DNA of 7,561 bases from Bacillota bacterium. Lineage in GTDB: Bacteria; Bacillota; Clostridia; Clostridiales; Clostridiaceae. Positions 1 through 5,362 of this stretch are shown here, one piece after another. Below the pieces are notes generated by a model. That model was given only the letters and a program-made list of their open reading frames with translations. It was not told the origin of the DNA and searched no databases. A program made the position numbers and the translations under genes. The DNA is taken from the NCBI GenBank assembly GCA_030706065.1, contig JAUZPH010000171.1, forward strand, positions 1 to 7,561, read 5' to 3'. Numbering within the stretch: the first letter of the stretch is position 1; every line of letters starts with the position of its first letter.

Positions 1-629
1 CGGTATACCTCATCATAACGAAGGGGAGGTATTTCCCTGTTTTCTTTTGGACTGAGGCCTTCAAGTATGGCTATCCTGGCATGGATTATAAACCTGTCTA
101 CCTGTGCCTTTTTTATGGTAGTAACAAAGTTCACCATATCCTCATACCTGTCAAAAAGTGTTCTTGTAAAGGTCTCTGGAAGTACATTCCTTCCTTCGAT
201 ACCTATCCGATGTTTTACCGTTACAGGCTTCGTCGTTGCTTTTCTCATGGCCTCCAGCATATCATGGACAAGCTCCGGGTAGGCCATTAGGGCAGCACCC
301 ATACAGTTTCCGGATACTCTGTCTGAAGGGCAGCCCACGTTCAGGTTGATTTCATCATAATCCCAGTCCTCAGCAAGCCTTACAGCCTCGTATACCTCCT
401 CCGGGCTGCTTCCGGCTATCTGCAGCGCCACCGGTTTTTCCTCCGGGCTGAAATCCAGCAGTTTATTTCTGTCACCGTGAAGTATTGCCTGGCAGGTTAT
501 CATCTCGGTGTACAGGAGGGCTTTTGAGGTAAGAATTCTGGAAAAGTACCTGAAATGCCTGTCGGTTTTATCTACCATCGGGGCTATGCTTACCATCGGG
601 GATGGTGTCTGTGATAAATATTCATCCAT
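1..629 (-). CDS. tRNA-dihydrouridine synthase, DusA-like (3' end outside window)
   Basis: FMN-dependent flavoenzyme expected to reduce uridine to dihydrouridine in the tRNA D-loop, in the cytoplasm. I translated this strand by hand: 209 residues are visible, starting MDEYLSQTPSPMVSIAPMVD. Family hallmarks in order: the FMN-site APM (residues 16-18) with TDRHFRYF after it, LLYTEM (38-43), PVALQIAGS (66-74), LNVGCPSDRV (96-105) with the catalytic Cys100, VKHRIGI (138-144) with Lys139, HAR (183-185), and GLSPKENREIPPLRY near the break. The GLSPKENREIPPL block and LNVGCPSDRV fit the DusA branch better than DusB, but no symbol is given because clostridial Dus subtypes are hard to place by eye. Family members are about 320-340 residues, so roughly 120 C-terminal residues are missing because of the window edge. 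The ATG at 627-629 is preceded by AGAGGAG (638-644) with an 8-nt gap. The stretch between KHRIGI and DMVNFV seems about ten residues longer than in the E. coli protein as I recall it. Confidence 0.9.
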   Translation of the reverse strand, partial: MDEYLSQTPSPMVSIAPMVDKTDRHFRYFSRILTSKALLYTEMITCQAILHGDRNKLLDFSPEEKPVALQIAGSSPEEVYEAVRLAEDWDYDEINLNVGCPSDRVSGNCMGAALMAYPELVHDMLEAMRKATTKPVTVKHRIGIEGRNVLPETFTRTLFDRYEDMVNFVTTIKKAQVDRFIIHARIAILEGLSPKENREIPPLRYDEVY

Positions 630-699
630 ATGTCATTCTCCTCTGCGAATATGTTCAAAACGAAAATAATAATTATCAAGTCTCAAGTCACATATTGTT

Positions 700-730
700 A
701 GTATAGCACAAAGATAAAAAATCGAGTCAA
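700..730 (-). promoter_or_regulatory. Putative promoter of the dus-like gene
   Basis: On the minus strand there is a TTGACT -35 element (725-730), a 19-nt spacer and a TATACT -10 element (700-705). The -10 is preceded by TGC, giving an extended -10 (TGCTATACT), which can offset the long spacer. The predicted transcript would start near 693 and have a leader of about 64 nt. Assigned by consensus match only. Confidence 0.5.
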
Positions 731-800
731 TAACCTTCTCATATTGCTGTACTGCTTAATTTTTACAGGGATTTTATGATATAATAAGATGTATCACTTA

Positions 801-894
801 AACCTAAATAAATTCTGAAAATGGGAAAATAGTGAGCGTAACTTGATTTTACCCAGTGACAAATTCGAATAAAAATCATATATCTATTTAGGTT
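801..894. repeat. 94-bp nested inverted-repeat structure
   Basis: Perfect 10-bp terminal arms AACCTAAATA (801-810) and TATTTAGGTT (885-894) enclose a second hairpin. In that hairpin TGGGAAAAT (822-830) pairs with ATTTTACCCA (846-855) with one bulged A (851), and AGT (831-833) can pair with ACT (841-843) around a 7-nt loop. ATTC (812-815) can also pair with GAAT (867-870). The outer right arm ends five bases before the putative -35 of the MutS-like gene. It could be an unnamed structured RNA, a small MITE-like insertion, or a DNA-level regulatory structure; nothing in the sequence decides between these. Confidence 0.45.
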
Positions 895-898
895 AAAT

Positions 899-926
899 TT
901 GATTCTTTGTATGATAGGGCTATAAA
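899..926 (+). promoter_or_regulatory. Putative promoter of the MutS-like/PhzF operon
   Basis: TTGATT (899-904) and TATAAA (921-926), separated by 16 bp, resemble a vegetative sigma-70/SigA promoter. Transcription would start near 933 and leave a leader of about 90 nt that contains the structured ribosome-binding site. Called from consensus match and position only. Confidence 0.4.
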
Positions 927-980
927 TAGGCAGTTTTGTACATAATTTAGAATAACCTCCGGTTCATACTGAAAAAGAAG

Positions 981-1023
981 GGTGGTGAGGGCCGTTATAT
1001 ACATCATGTAACGGCATCGGTTT
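981..1023 (+). promoter_or_regulatory. Ribosome-binding site separated from its ATG by a 10-bp hairpin
   Basis: The only purine-rich Shine-Dalgarno candidate before the ATG at 1024 is GGTGGTGAGG (981-990), 33 nt upstream and too far for normal initiation. Directly after it a 10-bp stem forms between GCCGTTATAT (991-1000) and ATGTAACGGC (1006-1015), with one G-U pair and a 5-nt loop ACATC. If the hairpin folds, it removes 25 nt and leaves GAGG eight nucleotides from the ATG, an ideal spacing. An in-frame TAA at 1009-1011 rules out a start further upstream. Initiation may therefore depend on the folded hairpin; this is inferred from geometry. Confidence 0.55.
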
Positions 1024-2823
1024 ATGAAAAAGGGTTTGGATTATTATATTGAGCAGAAAGAGAAGAATGAGAAGCTGGTACTTGCTCTTAAGAAAGATAT
1101 ATCAAAGGTTTCATATTTAAGACTGGCGGACTTTGTCCTTGGTCTGGGGACTTCCATCTATACGTACACTTTGGGGCAGTATGCCATATTTGGAGCCGTT
1201 ACTCTGCTTTGGATCGGTCTCTTCATTTATTTGATAAAACTGCATGAAGTGCTTCTTGACAAGAAAAGCTTTGCGGAAGCGCTGATAAGTATAAACAGCA
1301 GAGGCATTGACAGGATAAAAGGAACCTGGAATACCTTTAAAGATGACGGAAAGGAATTTACCGAAACCGAGCACCCCTACTGCACGGATTTGGATATAAC
1401 AGGTCACAGTTCGCTTTTTCAGTGGACCAACACCTCTTTTACATATATGGGCAGGCTGAGGCTCAGGGATTATCTGCTGAATCCTCTAAAAGACAAGCTG
1501 CTTATTAAGAAGCGGCAGGAGGCTGTAAGGGAATTATCCGGGGAAATTGAATGGAGGCAGCAGCTAAATGCCGAGGGAATGTTGATATCTGAAAAGTCCA
1601 GGGATCCCAAGGAACTTCTTCAATGGGTAAGTACCCCGGTGGAAAAGGGAAGTATTGTGTCTCTTATAGTCACTAATATCCTTACACTGACTATTCTCAC
1701 AGCAATTTTTCTGGTGGCCTTTACCAGACTGTTATCCTATAAATATCTGTTATTAGCTGCAGCTGTAAATTTTCTTGTTTTGGCATTGGGCAGCAGGAAA
1801 AGGAATGAAAATCTGGATACGGTACATAAATACAAGGACGGCATCAGGGTCTATGAGAGAATGATAAAGTCGATAGAAGACAAGGAATTTAAATCTGAAG
1901 CGGCTGAGGAGCTGAAAAGAAGATTTGAGACTGAAAACAAGGTGAAAGCCTCGGTGGTAATCCGGGAGTTGAAGGCCGTTGCAGATCTTCTGGCGGACAG
2001 GGCCAATATGGCTTATATAATAATCGATATAATGTTTCTTTGGGACTACCGTACTGAACGGATGCTTAAAAAGTGGAAATCAAACTATGGAAGGTATTTT
2101 GAAGGCTGGCTGGAAGCCCTGGGAGAAGTAGAAGCCCTATGCAGCCTGTCCAACATCGCCTTTGAGAACGAAAAGTGGTGTTTTCCGGAAATTGGCGCAG
2201 GAGGACCGGTTCTGCAGGCGGAGAATTTGGGCCACCCGCTCTTAGGTGATAAGAGAGTCTGCAATGATATAACCATAAAGGAAAAGGGCAGTGTTGTGCT
2301 TATAACGGGTTCAAATATGTCCGGAAAGAGCACCTTCCTGAGAACGGTAGGTATAAACCTCATATTGAGCTACTGCGGTGCCCCGGTATGTGCCTCAGGC
2401 TTCAAATGTTCGCTGATGGAGGTATATACCTGTATGAGGGTCAGTGACAACCTTGAAAAGAGTATATCTTCTTTCTATGCAGAGATTCTGCGGATAAAGA
2501 TGATTGTGAATGCCTCCAGAGAAAACATTAATATCTTTTTCCTGCTTGACGAGATATTTAAAGGAACAAATTCCATCGACAGACATCAGGGAGCGAAAGT
2601 TCTGATAAAGCAGTTAAGCCGATGCGGTGCCTCAGGGCTTGTATCAACCCATGACCTGGAGCTTGGCGAGATGGAGAAGGAATCCCCCAGGATTTTCAAC
2701 TACAATTTCCAGGAATACTATGAAGCCGGAGAACTGAGGTTCGATTACCGGCTTAGGAAGGGAATATCCCAAACCAGAAATGCCATGCATATTATCAGGC
2801 TTGCAGGTATAGATATAGAATAG
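1024..2823 (+). CDS. Membrane-anchored MutS-like ATPase
   Basis: A 599-residue protein with a C-terminal MutS domain V ATPase and no N-terminal mismatch-recognition domain. Visible motifs: Walker A GSNMSGKST (429-437, Lys435), the MutS-type SSFYAEILR segment (482-490), Walker B FFLLDE (505-510) followed by GTNSIDR, and the STHD switch (541-544). The C-terminal block YRLRKGISQTRNAMHIIRLAGI (575-596; split here as YRLRKGISQT and RNAMHIIRLAGI) matches the end of the MutS ATPase domain. The segment LRLRDYLLNPL (145-155) to about residue 185 resembles the start of the MutS core/lever domain. Two hydrophobic pairs, about 33-50 with 54-72 and 210-233 with 236-256, predict four TM helices; the second pair interrupts the lever region. 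Known family members of about 600 residues are annotated only as MutS-family proteins and their role is unknown, so canonical mismatch repair is unlikely. Start ATG 1024 is fixed by an upstream in-frame stop. A PhzF-family gene follows after 21 nt. Confidence 0.9.
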   Translation: MKKGLDYYIEQKEKNEKLVLALKKDISKVSYLRLADFVLGLGTSIYTYTLGQYAIFGAVTLLWIGLFIYLIKLHEVLLDKKSFAEALISINSRGIDRIKGTWNTFKDDGKEFTETEHPYCTDLDITGHSSLFQWTNTSFTYMGRLRLRDYLLNPLKDKLLIKKRQEAVRELSGEIEWRQQLNAEGMLISEKSRDPKELLQWVSTPVEKGSIVSLIVTNILTLTILTAIFLVAFTRLLSYKYLLLAAAVNFLVLALGSRKRNENLDTVHKYKDGIRVYERMIKSIEDKEFKSEAAEELKRRFETENKVKASVVIRELKAVADLLADRANMAYIIIDIMFLWDYRTERMLKKWKSNYGRYFEGWLEALGEVEALCSLSNIAFENEKWCFPEIGAGGPVLQAENLGHPLLGDKRVCNDITIKEKGSVVLITGSNMSGKSTFLRTVGINLILSYCGAPVCASGFKCSLMEVYTCMRVSDNLEKSISSFYAEILRIKMIVNASRENINIFFLLDEIFKGTNSIDRHQGAKVLIKQLSRCGASGLVSTHDLELGEMEKESPRIFNYNFQEYYEAGELRFDYRLRKGISQTRNAMHIIRLAGIDIE

Positions 2824-2844
2824 TTTTTGAAAGGATGATGATTG

Positions 2845-3630
2845 ATGATAGATATTTTTCAGGTTGACGCTTTTACTGATGAGCCATTTAAGGGAAATCC
2901 GGCGGCAGTATGTCTGCTTGCAGAACCGAAATCCGAGGAATGGATGCAGTCCGTAGCCATGGAAATGAATCTTTCCGAAACAGCCTTTCTTCTGAAGGAA
3001 GGGGATGGCTTCAGGCTTAGATGGTTCACTCCATCCATGGAAATCGACCTCTGCGGCCATGCTACTCTGGCTAGTGCCCACACCCTCTGGGAAAACGGAT
3101 ATCTGGATAAGGCTGAAGAGGCCAGATTTTACACTAAAAGCGGCTTGTTGACTGCAAAATATGAGGATGGATGGTTGGAACTCAACTTCCCTGCTGCGGT
3201 GGAGGAGGCATGTAATATACCTGAGGGACTGAAGGAAGCACTGGGTGTGCAGCCAATATATTCGGGCAGGAGTGGAAAAAACTATTTGGTGGAAGTGGAG
3301 TCGGAAGAAGTAGTAAGAAGGCTTTCTCCAAACTTTACGAGATTGCTGGATATAGATATGCATGGTGTAATTGTAACAAGCAGATCAAGTTCCAAAGACT
3401 ATGATTTTATTTCAAGATTTTTCGCACCGGAAATAGGAATTTTCGAAGACCCCGTAACAGGCTCCGCCCATTGCTGCCTTGCACCATACTGGAGCAGCAA
3501 GCTTGGAAAGACCAGCTTTAATGCTTATCAGGCATCGGAACGGGGAGGCTTCCTGAAGGTAGTACTGGACGGGGACCGTGTGAACCTGAAGGGTCAGGCA
3601 GTTACTGTGCTGAGAGGGAAGCTTTATTAG
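2845..3630 (+). CDS. PhzF family isomerase/epimerase
   Basis: A 261-residue cytoplasmic protein of the PhzF/DapF-fold family, the usual length for the group. Two related halves are visible. The first carries FQVDAFTDEPFKGNPAAV (5-22), the catalytic-acid motif LSETAFLL with Glu45 at the same position as in PhzF, and CGHATLASAH (70-79). The second carries FFAPEIGIFEDPVTGSAH (192-209), and the protein ends with the family-typical AVTVLRGKL. PhzF itself isomerises a phenazine precursor, but no phenazine genes are nearby, so the substrate is unknown. The start is ATG 2845, with AAAGGA (2830-2835) nine nucleotides upstream; a TTG at 2842 would add one residue but is less likely. The gene lies 21 nt after the MutS-like stop, which suggests co-transcription. 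The TAG stop (3628-3630) shares its G with a dispersed repeat copy. Confidence 0.92.
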   Translation: MIDIFQVDAFTDEPFKGNPAAVCLLAEPKSEEWMQSVAMEMNLSETAFLLKEGDGFRLRWFTPSMEIDLCGHATLASAHTLWENGYLDKAEEARFYTKSGLLTAKYEDGWLELNFPAAVEEACNIPEGLKEALGVQPIYSGRSGKNYLVEVESEEVVRRLSPNFTRLLDIDMHGVIVTSRSSSKDYDFISRFFAPEIGIFEDPVTGSAHCCLAPYWSSKLGKTSFNAYQASERGGFLKVVLDGDRVNLKGQAVTVLRGKLY

Positions 3631-3643
3631 GGACGGTTCACAA
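3630..3643 (+). repeat. GGGGACGGTTCACAATT-family repeat, copy A (degenerate)
   Basis: GGGACGGTTCACAA, followed by CTTT instead of TTTT. It has three leading Gs, the first being the last base of the PhzF-family TAG stop codon. It is the most diverged copy at its 3' side and has no inverted partner nearby. Confidence 0.8.
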
Positions 3644-3659
3644 CTTTACCACAGGTAAT

Positions 3660-3696
3660 AAAAAAGGCTGCCGTATTTTATAGTATACCGGCGGCC
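3660..3696 (-). terminator. Intrinsic terminator of the threonine ammonia-lyase gene
   Basis: GGCTGCCG (3666-3673) pairs with CGGCGGCC (3689-3696), eight pairs including one wobble or mismatch depending on strand. An AT-rich extension of three pairs lies inside it. Read on the minus strand, the hairpin is followed by six Ts (A3660-A3665 on +), a classic Rho-independent terminator 23 nt past the minus-strand stop codon. The plus-strand side has only TCTT, so it would terminate the converging PhzF-family transcript less efficiently. Confidence 0.8.
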
Positions 3697-3718
3697 TCTT
3701 AAATTCCTGGAGATTTTC

Positions 3719-4963
3719 TTAATATATTTTGTTTATGATAAAGCCTTCCTTGTTAAATGCATCGATAATTTGGGCAACATGAGCATGTCCGTTTGTTTCA
3801 ACGGTCACTTCAAGCTGAACCTGCATGAACCTATAGGCAGTTTTATACTGGTTATGATCCAGCTTTATAATATTTGCTCCGGTTTTAGCCAGTATGTCAC
3901 ATACGGTTACAAGCTGCCCTGGCTTGTCTGCTAATTCCATAGTAAAACAGAATATTCGCCCTCTTGAAACCAATCCGCGATTTATAAGAGAAGAAATGGT
4001 TAAAACATCTATATTGCCGCCGCTTACAACACAGGCCACCTTTTTATCCTTCTCCGTCAGCCTTTTTAACCCTGCCAGAGGAAGTACTCCTGCATTTTCG
4101 GCAATAAGCTTGTGCTTTTCCAGGAGAATCAGGAAGGATTCCATGAGTTCATAATCTGAAACAGTGATTATATCATCTACATATTCCTTGATCAATTTAT
4201 AAGTCAGCTCACCGGGTTTTTTTACTGCAGCACCGTCAGCTATGGTTTTTACCGTATCCAAATCTATGATTCTGTCGCTGTCCAATGAAAGCCTCATTGA
4301 AGGCGACCCTTCAGGTTCAACTCCGATAACCTTGATATTAGGATTTATTGACTTTGCTGCCACGGCTATTCCGCTCAGCAGCCCACCGCCACCTACTGCA
4401 GCCAGAATATAATCAACATCCTTAAGCTCGTCCAGTATTTCTAAAGCAATTGTACCCTGTCCGGCAATTACATCCGGATCATCAAAGGGATGAATAAAGA
4501 TATAACCATTCTCCTTCTCAAGTTCCCTGGCATATTTATAGGCTTCATCATAGATGTCGCCGTAGAGTATAACCTCGGCACCATAATTTCTGGTAGCCTC
4601 AACCTTGATAAGCGGTGTGGTTTTTGGCATGACAATTACTGCCGGTGCGCCGAGTTTTTGGGCTGCAAAGGCAACTCCCTGTGCATGGTTTCCGGCAGAA
4701 GAGGCAATGAGTCCCCGGTTCCTCTCGCCTTCACTCAACTTACTGATCTTGTTATATGCACCTCTTATCTTAAAGGCACCTGTATTCTGAAGGTTTTCCG
4801 GTTTTATATATACCTGGTTTCCGCTTTCACTGCTGAAAATTCTGCTGTGAAAAAGCTTTGTATCTTTTATAATGCCATTCAACCTGTTTTTGGCTTCCAT
4901 TACGTCGGACAAGCTGCAAATTTTGTCTGCATCAGAATTATTTTGTGTTGTAAGTGTCATCAT
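3719..4963 (-). CDS. ilvA: Threonine ammonia-lyase (threonine dehydratase), ACT-domain form
   Basis: PLP-dependent enzyme that deaminates L-threonine to 2-oxobutanoate and ammonia, feeding isoleucine synthesis or threonine catabolism. The 414-residue protein shows the fold-type II pattern: ENLQNTGAFKIRGA (56-69) with the PLP lysine Lys65, SSAGNHAQG (88-96), the phosphate-cradling GGGGLLSG (191-198), AENAG (288-292) and SGGN (314-317). Residues about 338-414 form one ACT regulatory domain (FTMELADKPGQL onward). This is the medium single-ACT form, not the longer two-ACT E. coli biosynthetic enzyme, so feedback behaviour and biosynthetic versus catabolic use cannot be told apart; tdcB is an alternative symbol. 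A TTG at 4984 would give seven more residues, but AAAGGGG (4972-4978) sits eight nucleotides before ATG 4963. The neighbours give no pathway link. The long upstream region holds palindromes and a 98-bp fold. Confidence 0.92.
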   Translation of the reverse strand: MMTLTTQNNSDADKICSLSDVMEAKNRLNGIIKDTKLFHSRIFSSESGNQVYIKPENLQNTGAFKIRGAYNKISKLSEGERNRGLIASSAGNHAQGVAFAAQKLGAPAVIVMPKTTPLIKVEATRNYGAEVILYGDIYDEAYKYARELEKENGYIFIHPFDDPDVIAGQGTIALEILDELKDVDYILAAVGGGGLLSGIAVAAKSINPNIKVIGVEPEGSPSMRLSLDSDRIIDLDTVKTIADGAAVKKPGELTYKLIKEYVDDIITVSDYELMESFLILLEKHKLIAENAGVLPLAGLKRLTEKDKKVACVVSGGNIDVLTISSLINRGLVSRGRIFCFTMELADKPGQLVTVCDILAKTGANIIKLDHNQYKTAYRFMQVQLEVTVETNGHAHVAQIIDAFNKEGFIINKIY

Positions 4964-4971
4964 CAATGTTA

Positions 4972-4978
4972 CCCCTTT
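4972..4978 (-). promoter_or_regulatory. Ribosome-binding site deciding the ilvA start
   Basis: AAAGGGG on the minus strand with an 8-nt gap to ATG 4961-4963. It lies inside the longer reading frame that begins at TTG 4984, so it argues for the shorter protein. A second ATG directly follows (4958-4960) and could also be used. Confidence 0.75.
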
Positions 4979-5005
4979 CTTCAAGCAAAAGGCCTATGTT
5001 CATTT

Positions 5006-5025
5006 ACATATATAAAAATATATGT
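5006..5025. promoter_or_regulatory. Palindrome, 8-bp arms, in the ilvA leader
   Basis: ACATATAT (5006-5013) and ATATATGT (5018-5025) are perfect inverted arms around AAAA. The site covers the weak candidate -10 of ilvA, so it could be an operator or a leader hairpin. It is entirely A+T-rich apart from the two ends, so chance is a real possibility. Confidence 0.3.
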
Positions 5026-5031
5026 CCCCTG

Positions 5032-5043
5032 CATGATATCATG
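5032..5043. promoter_or_regulatory. Perfect 12-bp palindrome CATGATATCATG
   Basis: A perfect self-complementary dodecamer about 70 bp upstream of the ilvA start, overlapping a weak candidate -35 element. The shape fits a dimeric repressor or activator site. It does not match a regulator motif that I recognise, such as the CodY consensus. Confidence 0.35.
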
Positions 5044-5051
5044 AATACTAC

Positions 5052-5149
5052 AGATGCGGAAATTTAAACCTTCAGTATTCGCCGGAGAAAATATCGAATC
5101 TTCACCGATTTTTCGTAGGCGATAAATTCAGATATAAATTTTCGCATCT
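5052..5149. ncRNA. 98-bp near-palindromic structured element upstream of ilvA
   Basis: Fifteen-base arms at 5052-5066 (AGATGCGGAAATTTA) and 5135-5149 (TAAATTTTCGCATCT) are complementary except one position, which is a G-U pair if the plus strand is transcribed. Inside, CGCC (5080-5083) pairs with GGCG (5118-5121). Beyond a 3x3 internal loop, a nine-pair stem with one bulge encloses a 9-nt loop: on the minus strand GAAAAATCG pairs with CGATATTTTC around GTGAAGATT. CTGAA occurs on both sides of the large symmetric internal loop. It does not match a riboswitch class I know. A small non-autonomous element with 15-bp terminal inverted repeats is the main alternative; no target duplication is visible. 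Confidence 0.4.
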
Positions 5150-5205
5150 ATAATTCCAACAAATCTTATTTTAATCCTTAACATCAAGAAACTTCAATAC
5201 CCTAT

Positions 5206-5222
5206 GGGGACGGTTCACAATT
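5206..5222 (+). repeat. Repeat copy B, GGGGACGGTTCACAATT
   Basis: A full 17-bp match to the window consensus. The identity to copy E extends to 22 bp (5204-5225), including a preceding AT and a following TTC. It is followed 32 bp later by copy C in the same orientation. Confidence 0.95.
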
Positions 5223-5237
5223 TTCCTTGGTTTTCTT

Positions 5238-5250
5238 GGGGACGGTTCAC
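5238..5250 (+). repeat. Repeat copy C, GGGGACGGTTCAC then T7
   Basis: The first 13 bases match the consensus; AATT is replaced by a run of seven Ts (5251-5257). It forms a direct repeat with copy B at a 32-bp pitch. Confidence 0.9.
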
Positions 5251-5294
5251 TTTTTTTCTCAGATAAGGATGCATGTCCATTTATTATTTTCTCG

Positions 5295-5329
5295 AATAGA
5301 CAAGCCGCAACCAACCATTTAGCTGCGGC
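5295..5329 (-). terminator. Weak intrinsic terminator candidate of the DUF255 gene
   Basis: GCCGCA (5304-5309) and TGCGGC (5324-5329) form a six-pair GC-rich stem with a 14-nt loop. On the minus strand it is followed by TTGTCTATT, a broken T tract, so termination would be modest. It lies 33 nt past the minus-strand stop codon, inside the interval bounded by repeat copies B and D. Confidence 0.45.
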
Positions 5330-5345
5330 AGTTAATAAGTTGAAT

Positions 5346-5362
5346 AATTGTGAACCGTCCCC
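5346..5362 (-). repeat. Repeat copy D, inverted
   Basis: AATTGTGAACCGTCCCC on the plus strand, a full 17-bp match in the minus orientation. Its first G on the minus strand is the last base of the TAG stop of the DUF255 gene. It faces copies B and C as an inverted partner. Confidence 0.95.

Larger units (their letters stand above)
630..1023. other. Divergent intergenic region between dus-like and MutS-like genes
   Basis: This 394-bp A+T-rich gap separates two divergently transcribed genes. It holds the dus-like ribosome-binding site (638-644) and promoter (700-730), a nested inverted-repeat structure (801-894), a putative rightward promoter (899-926), and the structured ribosome-binding region of the MutS-like gene (981-1023). 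I see no convincing small coding sequence, tRNA or T-box motif here. Confidence 0.7.
4964..5361. other. Regulatory and repeat-rich gap upstream of ilvA
   Basis: This 398-bp gap lies between two minus-strand genes. From the ilvA side it contains an 8-bp-arm palindrome (5006-5025), a perfect 12-bp palindrome (5032-5043), a 98-bp near-palindromic fold (5052-5149), repeat copies B and C as direct repeats with a 32-bp pitch, a GC-rich hairpin (5304-5329) and inverted repeat copy D touching the DUF255 stop codon. I find no T-box specifier or tRNA-binding motif and no plausible small gene. A weak candidate ilvA promoter is TTCATG (5040-5045), 17 nt, TATATT (5017-5022) on the minus strand; its -35 overlaps the 12-bp palindrome. 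Confidence 0.6.

Noticed and set aside
67..290. Two overlapping open frames on the plus strand near the window start
   Set aside because: They are antisense shadows of the dus-like gene, whose conserved motifs cover the same bases.
1024..2823. Canonical mismatch-repair mutS or mutS2
   Set aside because: There is no mismatch-recognition domain, no C-terminal Smr domain, and four predicted TM segments.
2644..3363. 239-codon open frame on the minus strand
   Set aside because: It overlaps both the MutS-like and PhzF-family genes antisense, its translation shows no family motif, and both overlapped genes have strong diagnostic motifs.
2845..3630. Phenazine biosynthesis locus
   Set aside because: Only a PhzF-family homologue is present; none of the other phz genes is near, and this family is widespread outside phenazine producers.
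4964..4984. Longer ilvA product starting at TTG 4984
   Set aside because: The extra codons contain the AAAGGGG ribosome-binding site that serves ATG 4963, and the added residues match nothing in the family.
4490..5044. 184-codon open frame on the plus strand, antisense to ilvA
   Set aside because: The translation is Cys/Phe-rich without motifs and mirrors ilvA codons; ilvA is unambiguous on the other strand.
4964..5205. T-box leader for ilvA
   Set aside because: No T-box antiterminator sequence or leader terminator with T-run is visible on the minus strand.
5206..5362. CRISPR array made of the GGGGACGGTTC repeats
   Set aside because: Copies are short, occur in both orientations with unequal spacing, one is inside a gene, and no cas gene is present.
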